The notes below the pieces were generated by a model, which saw only the letters and a program-made list of their open reading frames with translations, had not been told where the DNA came from and made no database searches. From Paenibacillus sp. UNC499MF (lineage in GTDB: Bacteria; Bacillota; Bacilli; Paenibacillales; NBRC-103111): a stretch of DNA of 64,000 nucleotides. A program made the position numbers and the translations under genes. This document shows, one piece after another, positions 42,923 to 52,013 of the stretch. Each line of letters starts with the position of its first letter. Position 1 is the first letter of the stretch. Where the stretch lies: NCBI RefSeq assembly GCF_900107975.1, contig NZ_FNVF01000002.1, forward strand, positions 263,178 to 327,177. The letters are read 5' to 3'.

Positions 42923-43717
42923 ATGAATAAGTATTTGGAACTGCTTAAAGATATTAAGGAAAACGGAACCCGCAAAGAGGATCGCACGGGGACCGGCACG
43001 ATTTCCGTGTTCGGGCGTCAGATGCGGATGAATCTGGCGGAAGGCTTTCCGCTTTTAACGACTAAAAAACTTCATATGCGCTCGATTATCCACGAGCTGT
43101 TGTGGTTTCTGAAAGGTGAAACGAACATTCAGTATTTACACGAGAATGGCGTCACCATTTGGGACGAATGGGCCGACGAGGAAGGCAATTTGGGCCGTGT
43201 ATACGGCGCCCAGTGGCGCACTTGGCAGGCGCCGGACGGCCGGACTATCGACCAGATTACCCAAGTGATCGACCAGATCAAGACCAACCCGGATTCCCGC
43301 AGGCATCTCGTCAGCGCTTGGAACGTCGCGGAGGTAAATCAGATGGCCCTTCCGCCCTGCCACTACGCGTTCCAGTTCTATGTGGCGGACGGCAGGCTGT
43401 CGTGCATGTTCCAGATGCGTTCGGTGGATACGTTCCTCGGTTTGCCGTTCAATCTGGCCTCCTATGCCCTGCTTACGCATATGGTCGCGCAGCAGTGCGA
43501 TCTCGAAGTAGGGGATCTTGTATGGACCGGCGGGGATGTGCATATTTATTTGAACCACCTGGAGCAGGTGGAGAAGCAGCTTGCGAGAGAGCCGTTTCCG
43601 CTGCCCAAGCTTGAAATCAAGCGCAAGCCGGATTCTATTTTCGATTACGCGTATGAAGATTTCGAATTTGTCGGCTACCAGTCGCACCCCGGCATTAAGG
43701 CTCCGATCGCGATTTGA
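42923..43717 (+). CDS. thyA: Thymidylate synthase ThyA
   Basis: A 264-residue enzyme that methylates dUMP to dTMP with methylene-tetrahydrofolate. The catalytic cysteine is in [13 protein letters not shown], and the RRHLVSAWN and [11 protein letters not shown] motifs are present. Length and motifs match ThyA (type A, E. coli-like). The ATG at 42923 gives the standard [11 protein letters not shown] start. A GTG at 42911 is less likely. Dihydrofolate reductase follows, as usual, to recycle the folate. Confidence 0.97.
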   Translation: MNKYLELLKDIKENGTRKEDRTGTGTISVFGRQMRMNLAEGFPLLTTKKLHMRSIIHELLWFLKGETNIQYLHENGVTIWDEWADEEGNLGRVYGAQWRTWQAPDGRTIDQITQVIDQIKTNPDSRRHLVSAWNVAEVNQMALPPCHYAFQFYVADGRLSCMFQMRSVDTFLGLPFNLASYALLTHMVAQQCDLEVGDLVWTGGDVHIYLNHLEQVEKQLAREPFPLPKLEIKRKPDSIFDYAYEDFEFVGYQSHPGIKAPIAI

Positions 43718-43827
43718 TTGGGAGGAATGTCCGCGGAGCAAGATTCGGGCCGGTTACGAACGGAAAATAGGGTGATTTCGGAACGGCCGCAAGGTCTTCC
43801 GGGATTGCCGGAAGAGGTGTTGAGCAA

Positions 43828-44319
43828 GTGAGTATTTCCTTTATTTTTGCGATGGACCGCAACAACGCGATCGGGATCGACAACAGACTGCCGTGGCATC
43901 TGCCCGCGGATTTGAAATATTTTAAAAAAATGACGACCGGTCATCCGATTCTGATGGGACGGAAGACATACGATTCAATCGGACGTCCGCTGCCGAATCG
44001 TGAAAATATTGTTCTGACCCGGCAAAGCGGCTTTGAAGCCGAGGGCTGCACGGTCGTGCATACCGTGGAAGAAGTGCTGGAACGTTACACGGAAGGGGAG
44101 GTTTTCGTAATCGGCGGAACGGAAGTGTTCCTGCTGTTCTGGCCACACGTCGACAAGCTGTACGTGACGTTTATCGACGATACCTTCGAAGCCGATACGT
44201 TTTTTCCGGAGATCGATCCCGGCGAATGGACGCTTGTTTCCGACGAGCCCGGCATCCGGGACGAGAAAAACCCGTATGACTATACGTTCCGGGTGTATGA
44301 TCGGGCGAAGACGCAGTAA
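43828..44319 (+). CDS. dfrA: Dihydrofolate reductase
   Basis: A 163-residue enzyme that reduces dihydrofolate to tetrahydrofolate with NADPH. It has the signatures AIGIDNRLPWHLPADL, MGRKTYDSIG and EVFVIGGTEVF. The GTG start follows AAGAGGTG. It works with ThyA in one operon. No sign of an unusual trimethoprim-resistant variant is evident by eye. Confidence 0.96.
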   Translation: MSISFIFAMDRNNAIGIDNRLPWHLPADLKYFKKMTTGHPILMGRKTYDSIGRPLPNRENIVLTRQSGFEAEGCTVVHTVEEVLERYTEGEVFVIGGTEVFLLFWPHVDKLYVTFIDDTFEADTFFPEIDPGEWTLVSDEPGIRDEKNPYDYTFRVYDRAKTQ

Positions 44320-44585
44320 CAGCGGAAACCGCACGTGCCGGAACCTGATTGAAGCCGGGTGCGGATACCTATGCCGATATGCCAAAATAGCAGCGGGACT
44401 CCGGCACGGTAGCGGCGGAATCCGACTACCAGAGCATTAGGCAGGCCGGTAAGCATGGAAGCCGCTGGCCGGTAATTCATGCGTCTAAGGCTGCAGGGCT
44501 TCTTGCCGGAATTCCTACTAAAAACCGCTACACAAACGGCCCGGCGGCTCAAATAAGCCGGGAGAGCTGAACGGGGGCGTTAAGA

Positions 44586-45494
44586 GTGCGGCAACCAAAT
44601 TTACGGATCGGCATGATCGGACTGGATACTTCCCATGCCGTCGAATTTACGAAACTGCTCAACGATCCGGGGCATCCCTGGCATGTGCCGGGGGGCCGGG
44701 TCGTTCTCGCCTATCCGGGCGGCTCCGAAGATTTCGAGCTGAGCCGTTCCCGCGTGGAGGGGTTCACCGCGAAGCTCCGGGACGAGTACGGCGTGGAAAT
44801 CGCCGATTCTCCTGCGGCTGTTGCGGCGGCTTGCGACGCCATTCTGCTCGAATCGGCGGACGGCCGGGTGCACGCCGAGCAGTTCCGGCAGATCGCTCCT
44901 TACGGCAAGCCGGTGTTCGTCGACAAGCCGCTGGCCGTCAGCTTGCGGGATGCCCGCGAAATCGCTGACCTGGCCGAGCGGCACGGCGCCGCGCTCCTGA
45001 GCAGTTCGTCCCTCCGCTTCGCCGAAGGCTTGACGGAAGCGATGCGCGCTCAGGAGACGGGAGCGGTCACCGGAGCCGACTGCTTCGGCCCGCTGGCGCT
45101 GGAACCGACGCAGCCCGGCCTGTTCTGGTACGGCATCCACATGGTGGAGATGCTGTACGCCGTGCTTGGCCCGGGCTGCGTGCACGTTACGGCGGCAGCC
45201 GGAGAATCGCACGAGGTGGTCGTCGGCGTCTGGTCCGACGGCCGCATCGGGACCGTGCGCGGCAGCCGCCGGGGCAGTCCCGCGTTCGGCGCGGTGGTGC
45301 ACCGCGAGCGGGGGAGCCGCGCGGTCGATATTTCCGCGGACGCGAAGCCTTTCTACGCGAGCCTGCTTGAGCGCGTTATGGAGCTGTTCCGCGGCGGCGA
45401 GCCGGCAGTCGGCAGGCGGGAGACGCTCGAAGTGATCCGCTTCATCGAAGCGGCGAACGAGAGCCGCGAGACGGGGCAGCGGGTCCGGCTGTAG
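44586..45494 (+). CDS. Gfo/Idh/MocA-family oxidoreductase
   Basis: A 302-residue NAD(P)-dependent dehydrogenase. The N-terminal Rossmann strand is IGMIGLDTSHAVEFT, a variant of GxGxxG. The family lysine is in PVFVDKPLA (EKP-type). The C-terminal domain is the usual beta-sheet. Relatives oxidise sugars or inositols. The start is GTG. The 266-base gap before it holds only a GC-rich hairpin near 44550-44575. GC content here is above that of the neighbourhood. Confidence 0.83.
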   Translation: MRQPNLRIGMIGLDTSHAVEFTKLLNDPGHPWHVPGGRVVLAYPGGSEDFELSRSRVEGFTAKLRDEYGVEIADSPAAVAAACDAILLESADGRVHAEQFRQIAPYGKPVFVDKPLAVSLRDAREIADLAERHGAALLSSSSLRFAEGLTEAMRAQETGAVTGADCFGPLALEPTQPGLFWYGIHMVEMLYAVLGPGCVHVTAAAGESHEVVVGVWSDGRIGTVRGSRRGSPAFGAVVHRERGSRAVDISADAKPFYASLLERVMELFRGGEPAVGRRETLEVIRFIEAANESRETGQRVRL

Positions 45495-45523
45495 GCGGAG
45501 ACTCGCCTCTAAGGCATCTCGCT

Positions 45524-45890
45524 TTGCCTCAGGCAGCTCTGACCGTCTCCAGCGACTCGGAGCATCCCGCTCCGCCCAGGCAGCTCTGGCCCGTCTCCAA
45601 CGTCTTGGAGCGTCTCACTCTGCCTCAGGCAGCTCTGGCCCTCTCCATCGTCTTGGAGCGTCTCGCTTTGCCTCAGGCAGCTCTGGCCCGTCTTCAGCGA
45701 CTCGGAGCATCCCGCTCCGCCTCAGGCAGCTCTGGCCCGTCTCCAACGTCTCGGAGCGTCCCGCTTCGCCCCAGGCAGCTCTGGCCGTCTCCATCGTCTT
45801 GGAGCGTCTCGCTTTGCCCCAGGCAGCTTTGGCCGTCTCCATTGTCTCGGAGCGTCTCGCTTTGCCTCAAGCAACTTCGCGCTGCGTCGC
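45524..45890. repeat. Minisatellite of 48-49 bp units, about seven copies
   Basis: The unit contains GGAGCGTCTCGC and CAGGCAGCTCTGGCC. Unit starts, marked by GGAGC, are at 45559, 45607, 45655, 45704, 45753, 45801 and 45849, so lengths are 48 or 49. The one-base variation breaks any reading frame, so it is most likely non-coding. It lies just after the oxidoreductase stop. Copies differ by several substitutions, which suggests an old but still length-variable array. Confidence 0.85.
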
Positions 45891-45939
45891 CAGCGTTTTA
45901 GGCCGCCCTTAGCCATCGCCGCTCCGCGCGCCGCTTCGC

Positions 45940-45983
45940 AAAAAAGACCGGAACCGCCAATACAGCGGATCCGGTCTTTTTTT
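45940..45983 (+). terminator. Intrinsic terminator
   Basis: AAAAAAGACCGG pairs with CCGGTCTTTTTTT. It follows the repeat array on the plus strand. Confidence 0.8.
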
Positions 45984-45992
45984 AGTTCAATT

Positions 45993-46026
45993 AAAAAAGC
46001 TGCGGTTCTTCAATCCCGCAGCTTTT
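45993..46026 (-). terminator. Intrinsic terminator after ycnI
   Basis: AAAAAAGCTGCGG pairs with CCGCAGCTTTT. Read on the minus strand it ends in a T tract just behind ycnI. Confidence 0.75.
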
Positions 46027-46072
46027 CCCGTTTCCTTCCGGCTGTTTCTGCCGGAAGGATAACGGAGGACTA

Positions 46073-46717
46073 TTACGCGCGCTTTCTGAACAGGCTGAGC
46101 AGCAGGGAAGCCGCGCTCAGTACCACAGCGGCAATCGACAGATACAGCGGCGTATTGCTCGCCGAAGCGTTCGCCTGCTGGGCCGGAGCCGCCGTGGCGC
46201 TGCCCGGTGCCGTGCTTGTGTTGCCGTGGCTGTCCGTGCTTCCGCCGGCCGGTTTAGCGGCTACCTTCGTTACGGAAGCGGGTTTGTCCGAGCCTTCGGC
46301 GCCGGTCCACTCCACTACGCTGCCGTCCTGGTAAGTCTGATAAGCCTTCCAGACGATGGAAGTGGCGTTGTCGGCCACCTTGCCCTGCATGTTGAATTCG
46401 CCGAATTCGGTTTTGGTCAGACCGCCGTTCTCCGCCGTCCAGGTTACGCCCGTGATTTTATCGGCTCCGTCTTTGGCAATTTCATATTTCCAGCCCGGTT
46501 TAGGCTCGAAACGCGAGACGGAGACAGCATCGACCGGAAATTTCACTTCGATTTTGGTAGTCGGCACGTCTTTTTCCGTCGGTACGCGAACCGTAAATTT
46601 CTGATAGGAACCTGCCGTCGCTTCGGCAGGATTAACGGTAACGTGGGCGCTGGCCACGCCGGCAAAGAGCATCAAGCCGGCTACGACGGCGGCCGCTTGT
46701 ATTTTAAGCTTGTTCAT
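46073..46717 (-). CDS. ycnI: YcnI-like DUF1775 copper-associated protein
   Basis: A 214-residue exported protein. The signal peptide ends at ASA, and the mature protein starts HVTVNPAEATAGSYQKF, with the N-terminal histidine used for copper binding in YcnI. The DUF1775 domain is followed by a linker and a C-terminal membrane anchor (LYLSIAAVVLSAASLLLSLF). In Bacillus it is encoded beside ycnJ; here the CopC-CopD fusion lies 13 kb away. GGGAG precedes the start. Confidence 0.9.
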   Translation of the reverse strand: MNKLKIQAAAVVAGLMLFAGVASAHVTVNPAEATAGSYQKFTVRVPTEKDVPTTKIEVKFPVDAVSVSRFEPKPGWKYEIAKDGADKITGVTWTAENGGLTKTEFGEFNMQGKVADNATSIVWKAYQTYQDGSVVEWTGAEGSDKPASVTKVAAKPAGGSTDSHGNTSTAPGSATAAPAQQANASASNTPLYLSIAAVVLSAASLLLSLFRKRA

Positions 46718-46812
46718 AAATCAGACTCCCTTTCTCTCGCAATCTTGTAGTACTTCTACTGTACCCAAAGCGGGCGGGAGAAAGTATGACTCAACTGGGC
46801 TATTTTTGCCCG

Positions 46813-47481
46813 TCAGATATGATCTTTTCGTGACATGCCGTGTTTGACGGCGTAGGCGGTAAGCTGGACGCGGTTATCCATGCCGAGCTTTTCAAAAATA
46901 TTTTTCATATGATTCTTCACGGTGTTCTCCGAAATAAGCAGCTTTTCCGCGATTTGCCGGTTGTTATAGCCTTCGGCGACATAGAGGACGATTTCGTGCT
47001 CGCGGGCGGTAAGCTGCGGCAGAGGCTGGCCCGAGGCTGCGGGTGTCCCCGAAGGGCGGAAGCGCCGCATGAGACGGTCCGCCATCTGGCGGGCCACCTG
47101 GGAATTGTCGTCGAGCAGGGCGTGCAGGTAGCTGAGCCACTCGTCGGGGTCCATATTTTTAAGCAGATAGCCTTGTGCCCCGAACTGGACGGCCGTGAAC
47201 AGATCGGCCACGTCGTCCGACACCGTCAGGATAACGATGCGGATGTGGGGATAGCGCTGTTTGATCTGGCGGGTCGCCTCCAGGCCGTTCACGGGGCTCA
47301 TATGGATATCCATGAGCACCACGTCCGGCTGCAGGTTGCCGCAGAGGGCGATCGCTTCCTCGCCGTTATAGGCTTCTCCGACAACGGTGAATGAAGAATC
47401 GTCTTCCAGCAAGCTCTGGATAGCTTGGCGGGCAAGCGGGTGATCATCCGCGATGAGAACGCGATAGCAGGTCTCTGACAT
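46813..47481 (-). CDS. NarL/LuxR-type response regulator
   Basis: A 222-residue regulator with a receiver domain (phosphoacceptor in DVVLMDIHMSP, lysine in YLLKN) and a C-terminal LuxR-type helix-turn-helix (LTAREHEIVLYVAEGYNNRQ). The gene overlaps the kinase gene by 38 bases, so the pair is co-translated. Targets cannot be identified here. Confidence 0.93.
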   Translation of the reverse strand: MSETCYRVLIADDHPLARQAIQSLLEDDSSFTVVGEAYNGEEAIALCGNLQPDVVLMDIHMSPVNGLEATRQIKQRYPHIRIVILTVSDDVADLFTAVQFGAQGYLLKNMDPDEWLSYLHALLDDNSQVARQMADRLMRRFRPSGTPAASGQPLPQLTAREHEIVLYVAEGYNNRQIAEKLLISENTVKNHMKNIFEKLGMDNRVQLTAYAVKHGMSRKDHI

Positions 47482-48280
47482 GAGGTTTCCTCCTTGCTGA
47501 AGTGACGGACAGCTCCGTACCGTTTTCGGGCGAAGACTGAAGTTCCCATGAGGCTCCGAGCTCGGCGGCCCGCTTGCGCATCATGGTCAGGCCGTAGCGG
47601 TGCCGCTGGGATTCGTCCTCTGCGAATCCGACTCCGTTGTCGGCGATTTTGAGCGACCAGTCCGGGCCGCTCGTTTCCAGGTCGATGGAAGCCTGGGTCG
47701 CCCGCGAATGCTTGCGGATATTGGTGAAAGCTTCCTGGATGATGGCGAAAATCTGCACTTCTTCGGCAGCCGTGAGAACTTTGTCGGTCGCCCGCAAATT
47801 TTGTACGGTTTCAATGCCGGTCAGCACTTCCCAGTCCTGGAGCCACTTGCCTATACGCAGGGAGAAGGAGGTCCCTTCCTCGGGCAGGGTCCGGAGATTG
47901 AAAATCGCCTGCCGGAGATGATGGTCGATTTCGGAGACGGCGGCCTTGGCTTCCTCGGTCTTTCCCTGCTTCAGCTTTACATTGATAAAAAACAGCGTCT
48001 GGGCGAGATTGTCGTGCAGCTCCCTGGCGAGCCGTTCGCGTTCTTCATAGACGGCGCGTTTGGACGTTTCGCGGGCCAGCCGGTTATTGGTACGCTCAAT
48101 GCTGCGGAACATCCAGGTGGCGAACACGTAGGAGACGAGGAGAGTAAGGAAAGTAATGTACCAGTTTCCGGTTTCCATGGACATATAGCTCAGCATGAAT
48201 TCATGCCGGATAAACTCGAATCCTCCGATAAACAGGGCAGGGGTCAAAGCGGCCAGCCATTTGAGGGTTTTAAGCGACAT
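47444..48280 (-). CDS. HisKA_3-type sensor histidine kinase
   Basis: A 278-residue kinase of the NarX/LiaS/DesK type. Two N-terminal membrane segments are joined by a very short loop, so sensing is probably within the membrane. The phosphorylated histidine is in RELHDNLAQTLFF, and the ATPase motifs are NIRKHSRAT and IADNGVGFAED. It pairs with the overlapping response regulator. Such kinases often sense envelope stress. Confidence 0.92.
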   Translation of the reverse strand: MSLKTLKWLAALTPALFIGGFEFIRHEFMLSYMSMETGNWYITFLTLLVSYVFATWMFRSIERTNNRLARETSKRAVYEERERLARELHDNLAQTLFFINVKLKQGKTEEAKAAVSEIDHHLRQAIFNLRTLPEEGTSFSLRIGKWLQDWEVLTGIETVQNLRATDKVLTAAEEVQIFAIIQEAFTNIRKHSRATQASIDLETSGPDWSLKIADNGVGFAEDESQRHRYGLTMMRKRAAELGASWELQSSPENGTELSVTSARRKPHVRDLLSRSHRG

Positions 48281-48464
48281 AACAGCCCGTCCTTTGCATA
48301 AATAATGGTTCTTGTCCTAACGGATGTACCCAATATACCGTAACGTGTCCGGAGCAACAAGGCGAGAGAAATTTTCCTCTTCGCAGACCGCGACTTTTTG
48401 GAGAAACTTTCGTCTAATAAGTTTAGTGCCCTTTTCCGGACGAAAAACCTGCCTGCGGGCAAAG

Positions 48465-48495
48465 CAAAACCGGCCCCTCGGGTCAAAGGGCCGGC
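48465..48495 (-). terminator. Intrinsic terminator for the 81-residue protein gene
   Basis: On the minus strand GCCGGCCC pairs with GGGGCCGG and is followed by TTTTGCTTT. Confidence 0.7.
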
Positions 48496-48505
48496 TGCGG
48501 GTCAG

Positions 48506-48751
48506 TCAATAGAGCATTTCCCGTAAGGAAGCTCCTTTATTAATCGCTTGAGAGGGCAGGGCCGCATAACAGAACGGATCGCTCTCTTCCTCCACAACTT
48601 CAATCATGAGAATGTGTTCGATCGGAAGAAGTACGTTATTCATCTTAATGAGACCGAACTGTTCGTAATGATTGGAAATGACACCGGTAATGGTATCATT
48701 GCCGCAGCTGACTTTAACTTTCTGCTTCTGGTATATGAGTATATCAAACAT
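48506..48751 (-). CDS. Small hypothetical protein with beta-barrel-like pattern
   Basis: An 81-residue protein. The pattern KVKVSCGNDTITGVISNHYE followed by short strands suggests a small SH3- or Sm-like beta barrel. The ATG at 48751 follows AGAGGTGAG. A longer version starting at 48805 lacks a site. Upstream lies a perfect CRP/FNR-type palindrome, so expression may depend on oxygen or another CRP-family signal. I do not recognise the family. Confidence 0.62.
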   Translation of the reverse strand: MFDILIYQKQKVKVSCGNDTITGVISNHYEQFGLIKMNNVLLPIEHILMIEVVEEESDPFCYAALPSQAINKGASLREMLY

Positions 48752-48790
48752 AAATAAACTCACCTCTCTATTAAGATATGACAAGTCTTC

Positions 48791-48806
48791 TGTGATATTC
48801 GTCACA
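48791..48806. promoter_or_regulatory. CRP/FNR-type operator
   Basis: TGTGATATTCGTCACA is a perfect TGTGA-N6-TCACA palindrome, the binding site type of Fnr and CRP proteins. It is 40 bases upstream of the small-protein start on the minus strand. Confidence 0.6.
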
Positions 48807-48834
48807 CCATTTTTAAAAAAGTAAGCACATTAAA

Positions 48835-48873
48835 TTTAATTAAAGACAATTTAAAGATTTGTCTTTAATTAAA
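48835..48873. repeat. Perfect 15-base inverted repeat in the divergent promoter region
   Basis: TTTAATTAAAGACAA and TTGTCTTTAATTAAA are separated by 9 bases. The arms are perfect. It lies about 110 bases upstream of the GGDEF-HTH gene and could be an operator for it, or a terminator-like hairpin. Confidence 0.7.
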
Positions 48874-48980
48874 GTCTTTCGTTAAAATAGAAAAAGAATG
48901 TAAACGCCTACAATAAACAATTGCCGAAGTACGTGCTTATCGCAGCGGAAATCCGGCCAGGGACAAGGAGGATGTGCAGC

Positions 48981-50321
48981 ATGGAAATAAAACGACCCCC
49001 CAGCCGGGACGAAATCGTGATCGGACTCATCGGTCCGGAAGAGCTTCTGGAGAAAGCGGAGGAGACGATCAAGGCGTTTCCTTCTTTTCATCCTTTGTCT
49101 TTAAAATGGGAAGGGGAGCCGAACCGCCTTCCGGACGTCCAGCGTCTCGGCGAGCAGGCCGAGGTGCTGCTTTTTACGGACCCGGACACATTCCGCGCGG
49201 CCAAGCAGAGCGTGACGTTCCGGATTCCGGCGCATTATGTGCCCCTGACGGGCACGGGCTTGTACCGGGCGCTCTACCTGGCCGGGCGCAGCGGATCTCC
49301 CGGAAAATTGACCGTGGACGGGCTGACGGAGCCGGTCGTAGCCAAGGCACTGAGGGAACTCGGGGAGAACGGCATGGACGTGATCTGCTACGGGGGCCAG
49401 GGCGAAGGCACCCTGCAGGAACTGCTTCATTTTCACCGGGAGGGAGCTTCGGAAGACACCGTCGCCCTGACGGGAATGAAGGCGGTTGCGGAGGCCCTGA
49501 CGAAGGAGGGCCTGCGCAGCGAATGGATCGCGCCGACCGGGCACGACATGACGATTTCGCTTCAGCGAGCGCTGCTCTCCACGGAAACCCGCCGGAGCAA
49601 GGAAGGCCAGATCGTCATCGGGTTCATCAACATCGACGGATTCGAACGGCTGGCCGCCAGGTCGGGCTCCGAGCATGAAGTGCAGCGGATGAAGCTGGAC
49701 CTTCACCGGATCGTGCTGGACTATGTCGAACATCTCGACGGATATCTGAACACGCTCGGCGGGGACGAATTTCTGTTCATGACGACGAGAGGGATATTCG
49801 AGCGGGAGACGGGCGGCTACAAATCGATTCCGCTGGCCAAAGATTTGTCGCTCATGCACGACCTCACGCTGAGCATCGGCATCGGCTTTGGCCGTTCCGC
49901 CAACGAAGCGGGCACGCATGCGCGCCTCGCCCTGCGGCGCTCCAAAGATGCGGGGGGCAACATCACGTTCATCGTGCGCGAAGACCGCAGCGTCATCGGT
50001 CCGCTGGAGATGACGGAGCCCAACCGCTTCGATCTGTCTCTGCTCGACGCCGAGCTGATCAAGGAAGCGGGCAGAGCGGGCATGACGCCCGCTTATCTGA
50101 GCCGGCTGGTCGCGTACGTGACCCGCTTCGGCAAGCTGGATTATACGGCGCAGGAGCTTTCGGCCATATTGGACGTGACGGTGCGCAGCACCCACCGGTT
50201 CCTGCTGGCCTGGCAGGATGCCGGGCTTGTCGACGTCATCGGCGAAGAACGCGGCGTTTCCAAAGGACGCCCGAAGCAGATTTTCCGCCTGGGCTTCCTC
50301 CAGGAGCGGATCCGTTCGTGA
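48981..50321 (+). CDS. GGDEF-like domain protein with C-terminal helix-turn-helix
   Basis: A 446-residue probable transcription regulator. Residues about 205-330 contain a nucleotidyl-cyclase-like domain with an intact GGDEF motif (LNTLGGDEFLFMT). The last about 90 residues are helix-turn-helix-like (YTAQELSAILDVTVRSTHRF). The N-terminal 190 residues have two alpha-beta units of unknown type. The ATG at 48981 has AAGGAGGAT upstream. The domain may bind or make a nucleotide signal that controls DNA binding. Whether it is a diguanylate cyclase is uncertain. Confidence 0.72.
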   Translation: MEIKRPPSRDEIVIGLIGPEELLEKAEETIKAFPSFHPLSLKWEGEPNRLPDVQRLGEQAEVLLFTDPDTFRAAKQSVTFRIPAHYVPLTGTGLYRALYLAGRSGSPGKLTVDGLTEPVVAKALRELGENGMDVICYGGQGEGTLQELLHFHREGASEDTVALTGMKAVAEALTKEGLRSEWIAPTGHDMTISLQRALLSTETRRSKEGQIVIGFINIDGFERLAARSGSEHEVQRMKLDLHRIVLDYVEHLDGYLNTLGGDEFLFMTTRGIFERETGGYKSIPLAKDLSLMHDLTLSIGIGFGRSANEAGTHARLALRRSKDAGGNITFIVREDRSVIGPLEMTEPNRFDLSLLDAELIKEAGRAGMTPAYLSRLVAYVTRFGKLDYTAQELSAILDVTVRSTHRFLLAWQDAGLVDVIGEERGVSKGRPKQIFRLGFLQERIRS

Positions 50322-50504
50322 CGGCAGACGGGACCGGTGGTCCCGGCCCGGATACGCAAGGACTGCGGAGAAGGAAACGTTCCTCTGCGGCATCGGCGAA
50401 TAAAGAGCGGACGGGCGGAGCAAACTGTCAATGATTTACTCCATGCCCGTGCGTTTCCATCCGCCTTATGCTTTTTTGGCAGCGTACCCTGTAAAATATG
50501 CAAA

Positions 50505-50532
50505 TAAAAAAGCCCCTCGGTAAGGAGCTTTC
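50505..50532 (-). terminator. Intrinsic terminator for the TVP38 gene
   Basis: On the minus strand AAGCTCCT pairs with a GGGGCTT arm and ends in a T tract. It lies about 60 bases behind the stop. Confidence 0.6.
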
Positions 50533-50592
50533 GTAGACAAGCGGCTACGGTACGGTACTTCTTCTCTATCAGGGGAAAATCGGCGGACAATT

Positions 50593-51186
50593 TCAGGCCC
50601 GGTGCATACGGGTTTCGAATTTTTTGCCGAGCAGCCAAAGCAGGCCGATCACGACGAGGACGATCAGGAACTTCCAGGGCTGACGGATAAAAGACATGAT
50701 GTCGAATCCGACGAACGCCATCGTAAACACCATAACCGCTTTCCCCGCCACGATAGCGGGCAGAAAAACCATTTTCTCGACCCGGGACAGCGCCGCGGCC
50801 ACCACGACCAGCGAAGAAGGCGTGAACGGGAAGCAGCTCAGCAGGAAGATTGTGCCGAACCCGTGGTTATGTATCCAATTCATCCCGTTGCGCAGTTTGG
50901 GCGAGCGTGTCAGCTTTTGCATAAAAGCCGTATTGGACAGTCTGCGGAACAGCAGGAACAGACAGATCGCGCCCAGACTCGTGCCGAGCCAGGAGTACAG
51001 AAACCCGAATCCGAGCCCGTAGGATGCGGCGTTTCCCATGACAATCACGAACAGCGGAAGAACAGGAATGAACGCTTCGATAAAGGTCAGCAAAATACCG
51101 GGCAAAGGACCGAGAGAGTTATAATGAGACAAAAACCGGGCAATATTTTCTTCGGTCAGCAGACTTTTTATAGATTCCCATGTCAC
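50593..51186 (-). CDS. TVP38/TMEM64 (VTT-domain) membrane protein
   Basis: A 197-residue membrane protein with five or six hydrophobic segments. The VTT/SNARE-associated signature is seen in IEAFIPVLPLFVIVMGNAAS and LLSCFPFTPSSLVVVAAALS. The family includes DedA-like proteins linked to lipid movement. The start is GTG at 51186 with AAAGGAG about 14 bases upstream. It is monocistronic. Confidence 0.86.
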   Translation of the reverse strand: MTWESIKSLLTEENIARFLSHYNSLGPLPGILLTFIEAFIPVLPLFVIVMGNAASYGLGFGFLYSWLGTSLGAICLFLLFRRLSNTAFMQKLTRSPKLRNGMNWIHNHGFGTIFLLSCFPFTPSSLVVVAAALSRVEKMVFLPAIVAGKAVMVFTMAFVGFDIMSFIRQPWKFLIVLVVIGLLWLLGKKFETRMHRA

Positions 51187-51398
51187 GGCGGTTTCAAGAG
51201 CTCCTTTTTCGGGTAGTGAAAGATCAACTGGACTGTTTTAATGTTTCGTAAAAGAAGGGTTCATACATTAGTATAACGAATGAAATTCGGAATGGTTTCT
51301 CGGGCAGAGAAGACATCCATACCCGGCACATTCATCCGTTACCCAGTTTACCTTAAAACAGAATATTTCTTACACAGCACGAAAGGGGAATTTTGTTC

Positions 51399-52013
51399 AT
51401 GGCAAACCGCAATCACAACGGAGGTGGCCCTTTGAAAACGGATCTTACCCGCATTCAGGATTACTTGGAGTGGCTTAAAACGAAAATCTATCTGGACTCC
51501 CTGTCCGATAAAGCGAAAACGCGTGCCCTGCGCCGCGGCGAAGTCTACAAATGCAATTTGGGAAAAGGAATCGGAAGCGAAGAAGAAAAAGAGCGTCCTT
51601 GCATCGTCTTACAAAACGACGTCGGCAACAAACATTCCGGGAACACGATTATCGCCCCTATTACGCATACGGCCGGCATTCCCAGCGTATCCGTAGAACT
51701 CAAGGGCAACTATACGTATTTGGAAGCGGGCAAAGAAAAGCAGCTTACCGGTTACGTACTGCTGGCCAATATTATGACTGTCAGCAAGTCGCGCATTACG
51801 GGGAGCTGCCTGGCGAACATCCGCGGAGAGATGGACGAGATTGAAGAAAAAGTGATGGTATCTCTCGGTATGTTCAAAAAATATAAAGATCTTCTCGACA
51901 AAAAAGAGAGAGACAAAGCGTTTATCAAACGCCTGCTGCAGGAAAATTATGCGCTCAAAGAAAAACTGGATTTGTATGAGCGTCCCGACAGCGCCTCGGA
52001 AATACATGGTTGA
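51399..52013 (+). CDS. PemK/MazF-like protein without adjacent antitoxin
   Basis: A 204-residue protein. The central about 110 residues match PemK/MazF endoribonucleases (RRGEVYKCNLG, ERPCIVLQNDVGN, TIIAPITH). It carries an N-terminal helical extension of about 45 residues and a C-terminal coiled extension (KKERDKAFIKRLLQENYALK). No antitoxin gene is next to it. The long extensions may act as built-in control or bind another partner. AAGGGG precedes the start. Confidence 0.8.
   Translation: MANRNHNGGGPLKTDLTRIQDYLEWLKTKIYLDSLSDKAKTRALRRGEVYKCNLGKGIGSEEEKERPCIVLQNDVGNKHSGNTIIAPITHTAGIPSVSVELKGNYTYLEAGKEKQLTGYVLLANIMTVSKSRITGSCLANIRGEMDEIEEKVMVSLGMFKKYKDLLDKKERDKAFIKRLLQENYALKEKLDLYERPDSASEIHG

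Noticed and set aside
45524-45890. Possible CRISPR array from regular repeats
   Set aside because: Units are directly adjacent, with no unique spacers between identical repeats, and there are no cas genes. It is a minisatellite.
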